Source: Cryptosporidium bovis
Lineage: Eukaryota > Apicomplexa > Conoidasida > Eucoccidiorida > Cryptosporidiidae
Reading direction: 5' to 3'
Assembly (NCBI GenBank): GCA_009768925.2
Contig: VHIT02000045.1
Location: 1-64,000, forward strand
DNA: 64,000 bases
In this document: in pieces, positions 30,182-40,491 of the stretch
Position numbering within the stretch: the stretch's first letter is position 1
Layout: the number at the start of each line of letters is the position of its first letter
Translations under genes and position numbers: made by a program
The notes under the pieces: model-generated
What the model saw: the letters and a program-made list of their open reading frames with translations, nothing else
What the model was told of the DNA's origin: nothing
The model's database searches: none

Positions 30182-33100
30182 ATGGAATTGGCGAGAGACT
30201 ATTTATTACGTTTAAGGAACAAATGTGGTGAGAACACAGAACTTTACCAAGAGTTTCTTAGAATAATGAGAGACTTTAAGAATGGCACAATAAATGCAGG
30301 GATTGTAATAGACCAGGTAGCTGAATTATTTAAGAAGGATATGAGCTTGATAGCCGAATTTAATAATTTTCTTCCAGAAGAATTAAGATTACAGGTTCCA
30401 CAGAATGATTGTGAATACGCAGCGGCTTTTGTAAAAAAAGTGAGAGAGACTGCTCCTGAAATATATAACGATTTTTTGGCATTGTTAAGTAAGTATAGGG
30501 AAGGCGATAAACCAATTAGCGAAGTATGTGAAATGTCGTCTGTATTATTTGCATCATATCCAGAATTACTGAAAGAGTTTTTACTCTTTATTCCAGGACT
30601 TGGAAATAACAACGACAATGATGGAGACGCAATTGATTCAAACTTAGCTGGTTATAATAAAGTTAATAATAAATTCTCCTTAGAATCTTCTCCAAATGAA
30701 ATAGACAAATCTGAATTTTTAAGTTATCTTGCAAATACAGTTTATTCAATTTCAACAAAAAGCGAACCTCCCAAAGTAGTTACGAGAAAGGCATCCTCAA
30801 ACATACCATATGAGATTACAGTAATACCGGAACTGGATCGTATACTTGAAAATCAAAAGAAAATAATATCAAGTAATGAGGTTGATAGCGAGAAGATAGA
30901 ATCGGAGGTTTATTGTTCACGGGATATGAATCTAGAGAGCGAATATTTACAGAGGAATGCAAATCAGAATTGCAATTATTATTATAATCCAGAAGATGTA
31001 TCAATCTGGGAAGCCGATTACAGGATATTTGAAGAAGCTTATATTGCTTTTGGTGATAATAATCAAGATTATTTTCAAGATTTTTTAAGATTAATATATC
31101 TTTATACAAGAGGTGTATTAACCGTTGTGGAAACTTTGCTTGCACTAGAGTTTTTCTTTCCAATGGATAGTGGCGATCTTCCATATGAGATAAAAAGGAT
31201 GATAGTGCAAAGAGAGGCGGCCAGAAGAAAATACTCATATTTTTGTTGTAATTTTGCCCAATTGGATTATTGTAATTGTGATAGAAACGGAAGCAGTTAT
31301 CTTCAGTTACCGAAAGATTATCCGATTGCTTCTTGTACAGGTAGATCCATTACTGATAGGGAGAATCTGAACGACAAATGGGTAAGTATTCCACAAGGTT
31401 CAGAGGATTTTTCTTTTAAACACATGCGAAAGAATGTTTATGAAGAAAATCTCTTTAAATGTGAGGACGAAAGATTTGAATTAGACATGGTAATTGAAAA
31501 TAACCGTTCGACAATTAATGTTCTTGAACCTATTTCGGAGGAAATAAGTAAATTACCTTTGGATGAGAGAAAAAATTTTAGGTTAAGAAAACCACCGTTT
31601 TCAATAATTCATTTAAAAGCAATTTCAAGAATATATGGTGACAATGGATCAGAGATATTGGAATTACTCAAAAGAACGCCATATAGCTGCGTCCCGGTAA
31701 TTTTGAACCGTTTACGCCAAAAAGATGAAGAATGGACACATGCAAGACATTTAATGAATCAAGGAGTATGGAGAGATATACAAACAAAAAATTACTTCAA
31801 GTCATTTGATCATCGTTCATTTTATTTTAGACAAGCGGACAAAAAAAATACCAATGTTAAAGGGTTTTTATGTGATATGAATAAATCATACTTGCTTAAT
31901 AGGAAAATAGTTAATACTGATAACTTAACGAAAGGCACAAGTAATGATTTGATATTGAACTCTGAGAATAACTTTCAAATGAGCGTGAAAAACAAAAATG
32001 ATTGCAATACCATGAGTGATAATGATGATCAAAATTTACTTAGATATAAGCAAGAGTCTAATGGTTGGAGCTTAAATCCAGAATTTATATCTTGCATGCC
32101 AGATTTAGATGTACACAAGGAAGTTATTGAATTAATTAGTTTTACGATTTATCGTCAGGCGAATGGACCTGCAGTCGGATCTAAAGCAAGAAATTTTCTT
32201 CAGAGATTCATTAGATCGTTATTTCTACAGTCGAATAATAATTCTTCAGATAATGGCCTAGTTACATTGAAGGAAATCCAGATTGAGGGTTCATCCTTCA
32301 AACCAGGTGTCAATAAGAATCTGCAAAATGGAGCTCAAAACGAAAATATAAACAATGTGCCGTCGAACAACATGGGTTGTGGTGAGAAACCATTATTAAC
32401 AGTTGAGGCTTATGTAAACGCAGTTTCTGAAGGAAATAGCAGTACGATTTCCTTTAGTTCAGGTTTATCCAGAGGAAGAAGAATGACTAGGAACCATTTG
32501 AGAAAATCGAATACAAATAGTCACGCCACCGATGATAATAAAACCAGATCTTTAAACAACTCAGAAGAAATATCAAAATCACAAAATATAGGTGAAGATA
32601 TAATGGATTCAGAGGATTCAAATGTTCCAAAGATATCTGACATGTCTGCGCCTGTTGAAGACAGTTGTAATAACTTGAGCAATTCTAATAATTTGGGAAA
32701 TATATCATCAAATGAAGAGAATGACTTGAATAATTTATTTAAATCATTCTCGTCAACATACGATTGTAGGGGGGGTTTAAAATATATTTGGAGTGATAGT
32801 TGCAAAGTTAATTGGTACAGTGGAAATCTGTCTCCAGATTGGTTTAATTTCACTTATAAAAGTGATGACAAGTCTAAAAACGATAGTTCAAATATTAGCA
32901 ATAGTAATAGTGATTGTAATAGCAGCAATAATGATAATAACAATAATAATGGCATAAACGGTAATCATGATAATATAGATATAAATAATGATGTAAACGT
33001 TAACAATTATTGTGATTTTAGTACTAGTGTTGATAATAACAATGGTGCAAATATTGATGATAAAAAAGATACAAATAACAGTTACGTCCATGGTAATAAT

Positions 33101-34900
33101 TTCAATAATAGCGATGTTGAGGAATCATTAGTTAGGTATATAATGGGTAACGACCATATTTGTTGCTTCTTGAGATATTACCAAATAATATATGAGCGTT
33201 TAAAAAAAGCAAAAATGACAATAGAACAACGTGAACAGAACCCTTTGCCATTTCAAAGATGGTCCCCAAATGGGCCAGATGTTCCTAGACCGACTTACAA
33301 ACAAATAATATGGTGTTGTTTTGGATTGTTATCGGGTGAACTTGAATTGAGTTTATTTGAAGATATTTGTAGAGATGCAATGGGAAATGATTCGTATTGG
33401 CTCGGAACAATAGATAAAGTTTTGCAGGGAATATCAAAAGTTGTGATACATATTGTAAATGACTTATCCACTTGTCGTTTATTGGCAATGAATTTGGCGT
33501 ACAGGGATACTATATTTGATCATTATAAAAAACTAGAGGAATTTATAGGCGCTTGTAGGTCTTTACTTCCGACTGTACAAACATCTTTTTATATTATTAC
33601 TTGGTCACCGCAAAACTCTGTATTGACGATAAGAATGAGACAATTGGAAGATTATTCACTTACATTTGTTCCTTTCATTCAATCTCCTGAGTCATCTTGC
33701 GACTTACCCCATTCTATAATTAGTAATATTGACAATAATTCTTGTAACTCTTTGGTTGAAAATAGTGAAAGTATGTATAAGGAATATAAAAAGGTAGTTA
33801 AGGGTAAAATGGATCTCCAAAAGACAGGCATTAGTATTGAGGGAGAAGTGGGAAATAATGCTGTTTCCTCAATTGGTATTGATGATGAAGTTACTCAAAA
33901 TACAGAGGGTGAAAGTGGTAGTACTGTTGAAGTTTCTTGCAATACCAAAGCCAATTTTGAGGCAAAAAATCAACATGAAGAAACAGCCGATGTAAGTGTG
34001 AGGGAGCTAGTGGATAATAATGCTGATGATGAAGAGGATTATGAGGATGATGATAATCGTCATCATCACAAGCATCGAATTGAAATACATAATAGTGAAA
34101 ATAGTGACGAAAATGGTGTTAATATTGCTTTGAAAAATTTGCTCGACATCAAATTATTACCTCCAGAAAAGTATCAGTCTTTAATTAACAATGGTAATTT
34201 AACATCTACCCATCACAACAATATCCTTGCTAGTTGTTTGTTAAGTGATATCAAAATTGGAGCTGCTATAGACTTAACGAACCATATTGAATTGTTACAA
34301 CAAATATTGGTACATCAACTAACGAATGTAAGTGATGATAATATATCATGCTCAATGGATGCAATTAAATTAGAACAATTTACAGAATCAGAAAACAAGA
34401 AAATACTGAAATTGTTTCAAAATAATCCTGTCTCTTTTTTTGTGTGTTCAGACCAGACATTCGTAAAACCGTTATTATACTACTCTCCGAACATGAAATA
34501 TGTTGCAAAATTGGCTGCATCTTCACAATGGTTGGGCTTTTTACCTGATAATAGTACTAGGGATATTGGAAGATCCCCATCTATATTACGTGATTCAACC
34601 TCAATAAGGCATAATAATGACTCTAGAAAAGTAAATAGACGTGGATTATTGTCTAATGAGAATCAAACAGATGACGATAAAGGACATTGGTCTGAAGAAT
34701 CTGCAGAGTCAAACAGTAGACCCGTCGCTTTACCTACAAATACCAACGGTACAGGCAAGAGAGGCTCTGGAAGAAAAAGAACAAGAGGAATGCCAAATGA
34801 CATTGTCGCTGAAATAGATGATCTTGATATAAGAGTGACTAGAAGAAGATCTGGTAATATATCTAAAGGTACAGGAGCAAGTAACTTCAGGAGGGGATAA
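30182..34900 (+). CDS. SIN3: SIN3-family transcriptional corepressor
   Basis: The first ATG is at 30182 (the frame extends upstream through GTG codons), giving 1572 residues. Two paired amphipathic helix domains are at ~1-73 (ELYQEFLRIMRDF, AELFKKDMSLIAEFNNFLP) and ~79-140 (APEIYNDFLALL), and a third more diverged one at ~273-345. The histone-deacetylase-interacting domain at ~370-555 is clear: LPKDYPI, ND(K)WVS, SEDFSFKHMRKNVYEENLF, KCEDERFELDM and SKNY-like FDHRSFYFRQ. The C-terminal SIN3 domain lies at ~985-1110. Between these are N/D-rich spacers. SIN3 scaffolds a class I HDAC complex that represses transcription. The basic tail ends in RKRTRG and RRR clusters. Confidence 0.96.
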   Translation: MELARDYLLRLRNKCGENTELYQEFLRIMRDFKNGTINAGIVIDQVAELFKKDMSLIAEFNNFLPEELRLQVPQNDCEYAAAFVKKVRETAPEIYNDFLALLSKYREGDKPISEVCEMSSVLFASYPELLKEFLLFIPGLGNNNDNDGDAIDSNLAGYNKVNNKFSLESSPNEIDKSEFLSYLANTVYSISTKSEPPKVVTRKASSNIPYEITVIPELDRILENQKKIISSNEVDSEKIESEVYCSRDMNLESEYLQRNANQNCNYYYNPEDVSIWEADYRIFEEAYIAFGDNNQDYFQDFLRLIYLYTRGVLTVVETLLALEFFFPMDSGDLPYEIKRMIVQREAARRKYSYFCCNFAQLDYCNCDRNGSSYLQLPKDYPIASCTGRSITDRENLNDKWVSIPQGSEDFSFKHMRKNVYEENLFKCEDERFELDMVIENNRSTINVLEPISEEISKLPLDERKNFRLRKPPFSIIHLKAISRIYGDNGSEILELLKRTPYSCVPVILNRLRQKDEEWTHARHLMNQGVWRDIQTKNYFKSFDHRSFYFRQADKKNTNVKGFLCDMNKSYLLNRKIVNTDNLTKGTSNDLILNSENNFQMSVKNKNDCNTMSDNDDQNLLRYKQESNGWSLNPEFISCMPDLDVHKEVIELISFTIYRQANGPAVGSKARNFLQRFIRSLFLQSNNNSSDNGLVTLKEIQIEGSSFKPGVNKNLQNGAQNENINNVPSNNMGCGEKPLLTVEAYVNAVSEGNSSTISFSSGLSRGRRMTRNHLRKSNTNSHATDDNKTRSLNNSEEISKSQNIGEDIMDSEDSNVPKISDMSAPVEDSCNNLSNSNNLGNISSNEENDLNNLFKSFSSTYDCRGGLKYIWSDSCKVNWYSGNLSPDWFNFTYKSDDKSKNDSSNISNSNSDCNSSNNDNNNNNGINGNHDNIDINNDVNVNNYCDFSTSVDNNNGANIDDKKDTNNSYVHGNNFNNSDVEESLVRYIMGNDHICCFLRYYQIIYERLKKAKMTIEQREQNPLPFQRWSPNGPDVPRPTYKQIIWCCFGLLSGELELSLFEDICRDAMGNDSYWLGTIDKVLQGISKVVIHIVNDLSTCRLLAMNLAYRDTIFDHYKKLEEFIGACRSLLPTVQTSFYIITWSPQNSVLTIRMRQLEDYSLTFVPFIQSPESSCDLPHSIISNIDNNSCNSLVENSESMYKEYKKVVKGKMDLQKTGISIEGEVGNNAVSSIGIDDEVTQNTEGESGSTVEVSCNTKANFEAKNQHEETADVSVRELVDNNADDEEDYEDDDNRHHHKHRIEIHNSENSDENGVNIALKNLLDIKLLPPEKYQSLINNGNLTSTHHNNILASCLLSDIKIGAAIDLTNHIELLQQILVHQLTNVSDDNISCSMDAIKLEQFTESENKKILKLFQNNPVSFFVCSDQTFVKPLLYYSPNMKYVAKLAASSQWLGFLPDNSTRDIGRSPSILRDSTSIRHNNDSRKVNRRGLLSNENQTDDDKGHWSEESAESNSRPVALPTNTNGTGKRGSGRKRTRGMPNDIVAEIDDLDIRVTRRRSGNISKGTGASNFRRG

Positions 34901-35518
34901 TTCAATAAACAACTTAAATCACTAATACGATGTGTCATTTATTTCAATAAAATCTCCATTTTTAAATATTACTCAACGAAAAAGAAAAAAATAAAACATT
35001 TATATAATGCTTAAAATCACCTCGCTTCATTATTTTATCTTACTAAATTTAATCAATGAAAGAGTTGATTGCTTAAATTATATTTTGCAATAACACCTTA
35101 GTATGTTCACGAATTAATAGTCAAAAATTGAGTGTATATCAAGATTCGAATAAGTTTAATCTTGCTTAAAACTATTTGTTATTGTTTTTTTTTTCAAGAG
35201 AAATTGGAAATTCATTGTTTCTTATTTACAACAAAATATAATGTAATACAGCAATAGTTACATTATACCTCACACGTAATGTTTGACCACTATCTATAGA
35301 ATTTTTAAAGTCTACCACTCCATAAATACCTATATTTTTGCTCATTTGAATGTTTAGTATGTCACGTATTTTTACATATAAGAACATAAAAGTATAAACA
35401 CTAAAGATGGTTCTTTTTAAATGACTTCGGAATTATTTGAACCCCGTAATGGTCATTTTTAACCTTGAAATTTAGTGCTTTTACTTTATAGGTTTCGTTG
35501 ACTGGTATGTCGGTGAGT
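34901..35518. other. Intergenic region between SIN3 and tRNA-Arg
   Basis: 618 bp, AT-rich, containing the SIN3 3' flank. No gene seen. Confidence 0.5.
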
Positions 35519-35592
35519 GCCGCGATAGCTCAATTGGATAGAGCGTTGGACTTCTAATCCAGAGGCTCGGGGTTCGACTCCCCGTCGCGGTG
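35519..35592 (+). tRNA. tRNA-Arg (TCT)
   Basis: A 74-nt cloverleaf folds by eye. Acceptor GCCGCGA pairs with TCGCGGT (one G:T), D stem GCTC/GAGC, anticodon stem TTGGA/TCCAG around loop CTTCTAA with anticodon TCT at 35553-35555, five-base variable loop, and T arm CGGGG-TTCGACT-CCCCG. Discriminator G592. CCA is not encoded and there is no intron. A run of five T follows, a likely RNA polymerase III terminator. Confidence 0.97.
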
Positions 35593-35692
35593 CATTTTTG
35601 AGATCGGTAAATACTGCCTAGAGGGGTCGGTACGCCGGTAACATTTTCAGTGAAAAAACTATACAAAGAGTCAGAACGACGTTGACCGTAAT

Positions 35693-35766
35693 GCGGGCTT
35701 GGTGTAGTTGGATATCACGTCTGCCTACGGAGCAGAAGGTCAGGAGTTCGAGTCTCTTAGTCCGTG
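35693..35766 (+). tRNA. tRNA-Arg (ACG)
   Basis: A 74-nt cloverleaf. Acceptor GCGGGCT pairs with AGTCCGT (two G:T pairs), anticodon stem TCTGC/GCAGA around loop CTACGGA with anticodon ACG at 35727-35729 (A34 expected to become inosine), and T arm AGGAG-TTCGAGT-CTCTT. No CCA encoded, no intron; TTTTTT follows at 35769. It lies 100 bp after tRNA-Arg(TCT) on the same strand. Confidence 0.96.
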
Positions 35767-36394
35767 CGTTTTTTGTTGACAATTCCACAATTAAATTATG
35801 TTACTCTACCTACGTCCAGGCACACCCCGAGGAGAATCAAGTAATATGAATATCAAAAGGTAGTATATATATTTATGTACATACCTGTGGTTCCCATCGA
35901 ACTTTTTAGTTTGCTTTTTTACTATCAATCACTCCCCCAGTAGACATTACCTATTCATTTTAAATCACAACATCAGACGGAAAACATATCATCGATGAAA
36001 AATACTAAAAATAGGAAATATGAGAAATAAAGACATTTTAGCAGTTAATCGCGATAGAATTTTGGGTAATTACAATACGCATGCATGCGTAAAGCAAATT
36101 TATGTGTACAATTTTATGCATACTTATGAGCAATTAAATATTCAATAGTACCGATGCATCTATCATGCATTTAATAAATTTATCTGTTCGATTTTCTCTG
36201 GTAAATAGAGTATAATGTAAATTTAAGGTATTAATGCGGTATTAGCATGAGCTGAAATGTAATCAAATAATATATTTACAATCACATTTTTATTAATACA
36301 ATTTATTAATTCAGTTGGTAATAAGTTCTCATCATTATTTATTGCCTAATTATACTTAATAATAAACCAGAAATAGATTTCTCTATTTTTCGAC
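35767..36394. other. Intergenic region with TGCATGC palindrome
   Basis: 628 bp between the tRNA pair and the 3' end of ARP1. It holds a 16-bp perfect palindrome at 36076-36091 and two more ATGCA words nearby (36116 and 36172 areas). No gene seen. Confidence 0.5.
36076..36091. promoter_or_regulatory. 16-bp palindrome with TGCATGC core
   Basis: TACGCATGCATGCGTA is its own reverse complement and contains the AP2-type GCATGC core. It sits downstream of both flanking gene units, so a promoter role is not obvious. Confidence 0.4.
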
Positions 36395-37642
36395 TTAAAT
36401 AGTCTTCGTATGCACAATGCCAGAGCCCTCTTCAAGAAATTCTTGCTTAGTAATCCAAATGGTCTTAAAGGTGGCAAGTGAGCCTAAAATGGACCCACCG
36501 ATCCATGGTAGCAGATTTCTGTCACTTGAGGCATTTATTCTGATCTTAACGTCTTTCGGTAGTGACTTTCTCAATTCAAATAAAAGTCTATCTCCAAGTC
36601 CAGGAAACATAGTAGAACCACCAGCCAGGACTATTTGTGAAGCAAGAGTTCTTCTTATCTCCAAGTCACATTTATCGATACTATGGAGAAGAACTTCATG
36701 CAACCCAGGATATTCGTATCCTATGAGACTTGGTTGAAAAAGAAGTTCGGGAGCTCTGAATCTTTCCTTACCTAAATAAATTATTTGCCCATCTGGTAAT
36801 TTATACGGATATCCAGATGTAACTCTTTGGCTACCACTACCAATACCAGCATTGTTATTCCCAGTAATTATGCTACCACTACCACCCACTCCCTGGTTTG
36901 AAACATTACTAAACATCAAATTATTCAATTGATTTCCATCATTTTCATCTTTCTGAATATTTGTGGAAACAAAGCAGGCGGTTTCCTTTATATCTCTTAC
37001 TATTTCCATCTCAGATTTTGTATGAAAAATAGTGCCTGCCATTCTTAGTTGTAAATTCAAATATTCCGTTACGTTTCTACCAGCAACATCACTTCTGGTA
37101 ATCGCGTTTGATAGTGCGAATCCCTGGTATATTGGAACTGCATGTGTTACACCATCTCCACTATCTAAAACTATTCCTGTTGTTCTTCCAGATGAATACA
37201 GTGAAAGTACAGCTTGTGTCGATATAAATAATGCAGGTACCCTATATACTTCAAAAAATATTTCCGCCATCTTTTCTCTATGCTTTCTTGGATTTAATGC
37301 TGCTTCTGTTAATAATACTGGGTGTTCTTCTGATGATGTCTTCATTTCCGAAAAGCAGTATGTCCACAACGTCTCCATATCATACCAATCTGTTATTATG
37401 CCGTTTGTTATAGGGTATGACACATTTAATATTCCACGATTCTCAATACACTTATTACCTACAAATACATCTCCTTCCAGCGCTCCTGCCATACACCTTT
37501 TGTATTTGGGACGTCCAACATAGCTATTTAATATTACTCTTGGCACTTCTTCACCTGCAAAACCACACTTTATTGTTCCCGACCCATTGTCAATTATTGC
37601 AGGTTGACTTGTAATTACATCATCGTAATGTAAAGTTGTCAT
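36395..37642 (-). CDS. ARP1: Actin-related protein 1 (centractin-like)
   Basis: A 415-residue actin-fold protein. It keeps the actin nucleotide-binding loops: [13 protein letters not shown] near the N-terminus, [20 protein letters not shown] mid-protein and [12 protein letters not shown] near the C-terminus. [23 protein letters not shown] and VGRPK also match. Sequence words such as MAGALEGD and YPITNGII are closer to ARP1 than to conventional actin. It is about 40 residues longer than ARP1 because of a G/N/S-rich insert at ~232-272. ARP1 forms the filament of dynactin in animals and fungi. Whether a dynactin complex exists here cannot be told from the window. Confidence 0.88.
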   Translation of the reverse strand: MTTLHYDDVITSQPAIIDNGSGTIKCGFAGEEVPRVILNSYVGRPKYKRCMAGALEGDVFVGNKCIENRGILNVSYPITNGIITDWYDMETLWTYCFSEMKTSSEEHPVLLTEAALNPRKHREKMAEIFFEVYRVPALFISTQAVLSLYSSGRTTGIVLDSGDGVTHAVPIYQGFALSNAITRSDVAGRNVTEYLNLQLRMAGTIFHTKSEMEIVRDIKETACFVSTNIQKDENDGNQLNNLMFSNVSNQGVGGSGSIITGNNNAGIGSGSQRVTSGYPYKLPDGQIIYLGKERFRAPELLFQPSLIGYEYPGLHEVLLHSIDKCDLEIRRTLASQIVLAGGSTMFPGLGDRLLFELRKSLPKDVKIRINASSDRNLLPWIGGSILGSLATFKTIWITKQEFLEEGSGIVHTKTI

Positions 37643-38456
37643 TTCACTTTATTACCTAATATTTATCAATTGTAACTCGGCTTTTAATACTTAAAAAACT
37701 ATTTCTAAACTAGTAGATCCACCACTTTATATCCTATTATTGCTTCTTTTTGCGATTGCTATTTTTTATCTAACTTAAAATAATATAAATTGCCGTTCTC
37801 AAAAGAGATAAAAAAAGAGTGGGTTTATATCGTACTCTATTGCATTAACTCAACCCCTTATAATCAAGTTAGATTTAACAGTGCCTTGTTTCTGTTTATT
37901 TGTACAACAACTATGGATACGATCCAGACAAACATTCAAATTTTAAAATTCTAAATACATAAAATAATTAAACCTTTATTGGTAATGATATTTTTTATTC
38001 AACTATTTTTATTATTTTTATTTTTTAGTTTTCACATGCGAAAACATAAATCTGCGCCCCACATGGCGCCATGGCCTACATATTTACATTTTTGTTAAAA
38101 ATTTGCATATAAACATAGTTTCTTTTTCTCACTTTACATTCCTTTTATAAAAAAGGGGTATAATTAACAATAAACACAGGTAGTTTATTATTCATAAATT
38201 TATTTTTGCCTATCGAATATTTAAGTTGATCTATTGGTACAGGTCTACGCTAATAGTTTTATCTATTTGTTCTTAATATATAAAAGGATAATATTAAGTG
38301 CCTTTGTTATTATAAATAAAATATTGATTTATATATAACCTTAAGTAGACGGAAAATGTAATAAAAGGTAACGATAAATGATTATAATTTTGAGTAACGT
38401 ACTATAAACAATCTAATATTACTTTCGGTTAAATTATTATAGCAACAATAATTAGT
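37643..38456. promoter_or_regulatory. Divergent intergenic region (ARP1 / SET)
   Basis: 814 bp bidirectional promoter region. GGCGCC at 38065 is nearly central and sits in a 12-bp palindrome CATGGCGCCATG. AT-rich otherwise. Confidence 0.5.
38065..38070. promoter_or_regulatory. E2F-like GGCGCC site in ARP1/SET divergent promoter
   Basis: CATGGCGCCATG (38062-38073) is a perfect palindrome, 423 bp from the ARP1 start and 387 bp from the SET gene start. Confidence 0.5.
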
Positions 38457-40001
38457 ATGGAGGTCAAAAATAGCAGTAACATTTTTAAAGAAGAGTTGAC
38501 AAATTCAAATCTAACATTTAAAAGAATAAAATTTGATCGCAGTTTATACTATAAAGATAATGGTAGTGAATGTAGTGATAATGTCAATTACAAGTATGAT
38601 ACTTATATGATTGAGTGCTCTGCAAATAACCCCATTTTTTTAATATTGGAGCCAGAAACAAGTGGTGGATTTGAAAACTATTCTGATTTGAATATTAAAA
38701 TAACACTTGAGCTTGTTAAAAGATGTGATAATAATAACGACGAATGTGAAACAAAGAACTCTTCAGAAGACAACTTAAAAAACAATATATTTAATGATGA
38801 ATTAGAGGATGATTATGAATTAATAAACAACTCTGTAACTTCAACTGTAGTTTCGACTCCAAAAAGCTTGTCAAGGGATAAAATATATAAAAGCAATTCC
38901 AAATCGGAAACTGAAATGGAATGTGAAAACGGGATTGAATATTATTGTTCATATGACAAAAGGTCCGTAAAAAGAAAGGAAAGTTTAAAAAGGCAATTAA
39001 CAAGTAATCCATATATAGATATATGCAAAAATCCTGAATGGCCATTTTCCAAAAAGAAAAATAAAGTAATATCAAAAACTGAAAAATCAAATTTGTTTGC
39101 AGGTAGTAGTAACAACAATAGAAACAGAAGTGAATTAAAAACTAATATTTCAATTGAATCCAGTTCAGTGAAAAAGAAGTCATCTAGGGGTAGAGCAAGA
39201 CAATGGTTGGAATCCCTTGCAACTTTGTTTGACGGCATATATACACAAAGAAGTACACTTGGTAGAAACGCTGGACTCGGGCTATTCTCAGATAGGCATT
39301 TTGAGAAGAATGAAATAATAACAGAGTTTGTTGGATGGGTAATTGATAGAAATGAAGCACTTAGGCTCAGATCTGAAGGCAAAGCCACACATATTTGTGA
39401 TCTAATTAAACCGAGTTTATATTTAGATGGTGAAAAGGATCCTAAGCCTTTTATTGGTGGTGGTTCATTTGCAAATGATGGAAGCACTTTTCTTGGCGGT
39501 CCTGGTAACAATTCAAAATTTTGGAAGTGGTATGATGAGAGAGAGGGAAGAACTAGAGTTTTTTTAAAAGCAACACAAGAAATAAAACCGAATGAGGAAA
39601 TATTTGTAGGATATTGCAAGGATTATTGGGTTGATTTTGCTGAAAAAGATGTGATAAAGCATAAACCAGGTAATTTTTCAAATGAATCTGGCACTAATGA
39701 TAGCGGAAAAAAAAAGAGAAAAAGCAACCCTTCACTTAATACTAATTATAGTAATTACAAATCAAAGTCACAAAAGAGTGATAGTTCTGTTAAATCCCAA
39801 ATTATGTCTATGTCTGAGCTTAGTGAGTTCTCACACAGTAACAAAAAGGTAACAACTGATATCACAGATCAAGAGCATAACGAAAATATTGATAGTAGTA
39901 ATATTAATGATTCTCAAAAAATAACAGATCTTAGTGACTCAGATATTCAATTCAGGTCAAAAAATAACGAAAACACGCCTTTTCTGGGTTCTATTTTTTA
40001 A
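38457..40001 (+). CDS. SET-domain protein, putative lysine methyltransferase
   Basis: A 514-residue protein with a SET domain at ~264-394. Recognisable parts are RNAGLGLFSDRHFEKNEIITEFVG (SET-N, with the GxG), the FANDG stretch that takes the place of the usual NH motif, and the C-terminal FLKATQEIKPNEEIFVGYCKDYW. The canonical NHSCxPN is not present; instead there is SFANDGST followed by GPGNNSKFW. No cysteine-rich pre-SET or post-SET is seen. Both flanks are low complexity (N, D, S, K), with KKKRK clusters on the C-terminal side suggesting nuclear location. Substrate unknown; it could modify histones or non-histone proteins. Confidence 0.85.
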   Translation: MEVKNSSNIFKEELTNSNLTFKRIKFDRSLYYKDNGSECSDNVNYKYDTYMIECSANNPIFLILEPETSGGFENYSDLNIKITLELVKRCDNNNDECETKNSSEDNLKNNIFNDELEDDYELINNSVTSTVVSTPKSLSRDKIYKSNSKSETEMECENGIEYYCSYDKRSVKRKESLKRQLTSNPYIDICKNPEWPFSKKKNKVISKTEKSNLFAGSSNNNRNRSELKTNISIESSSVKKKSSRGRARQWLESLATLFDGIYTQRSTLGRNAGLGLFSDRHFEKNEIITEFVGWVIDRNEALRLRSEGKATHICDLIKPSLYLDGEKDPKPFIGGGSFANDGSTFLGGPGNNSKFWKWYDEREGRTRVFLKATQEIKPNEEIFVGYCKDYWVDFAEKDVIKHKPGNFSNESGTNDSGKKKRKSNPSLNTNYSNYKSKSQKSDSSVKSQIMSMSELSEFSHSNKKVTTDITDQEHNENIDSSNINDSQKITDLSDSDIQFRSKNNENTPFLGSIF

Positions 40002-40491
40002 TTAAGTATAATTATTTATTTGATCAGTTCTTTTTATTTCAAATTTTTAGATCGTGGATTAGAAACATAATTTTGTTTATAATTTCCATCTAGAATTATT
40101 TAATTAATGCCGACTTTTCCAATATAATAATCATATTAACTTAAAATGTGTATTTAAGCAAATAGTGAAGTATTTTCCTGTTAATAATCTGTAAATTATT
40201 TGTGTATACAGGACCTAGTAAACTGCATTAAACAACACTAACATTGAATTATAAAACTACAATAATCAATTGATGTTAATGTTTCTTCCCTTAATGTTTA
40301 TAACTTTTTTTCATTTTCTCCTCTCTTGTTTCCCCTATTTCCTTCTAAAAGTTATTCAGGGTACAGAATGTTTTTTGCGGGAATATATTTGTTAAGGTCA
40401 ATGTAAAACAAATAAGTTAGAATAATCAATTAATGAAGGGTTTACACAACTAAAAAAATAGCCGTTGATTTTATTTGTCGTGACGCTAGTC
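40002..40491. promoter_or_regulatory. Intergenic region upstream of SAD1/USP39
   Basis: 490 bp, AT-rich with TTTGCGGGAA at about 40374 as the only GC-rich patch. No gene seen. Confidence 0.4.

Noticed and set aside
38942-39619. 225-codon minus-strand frame inside the SET gene
   Set aside because: Antisense shadow of the SET domain coding sequence.
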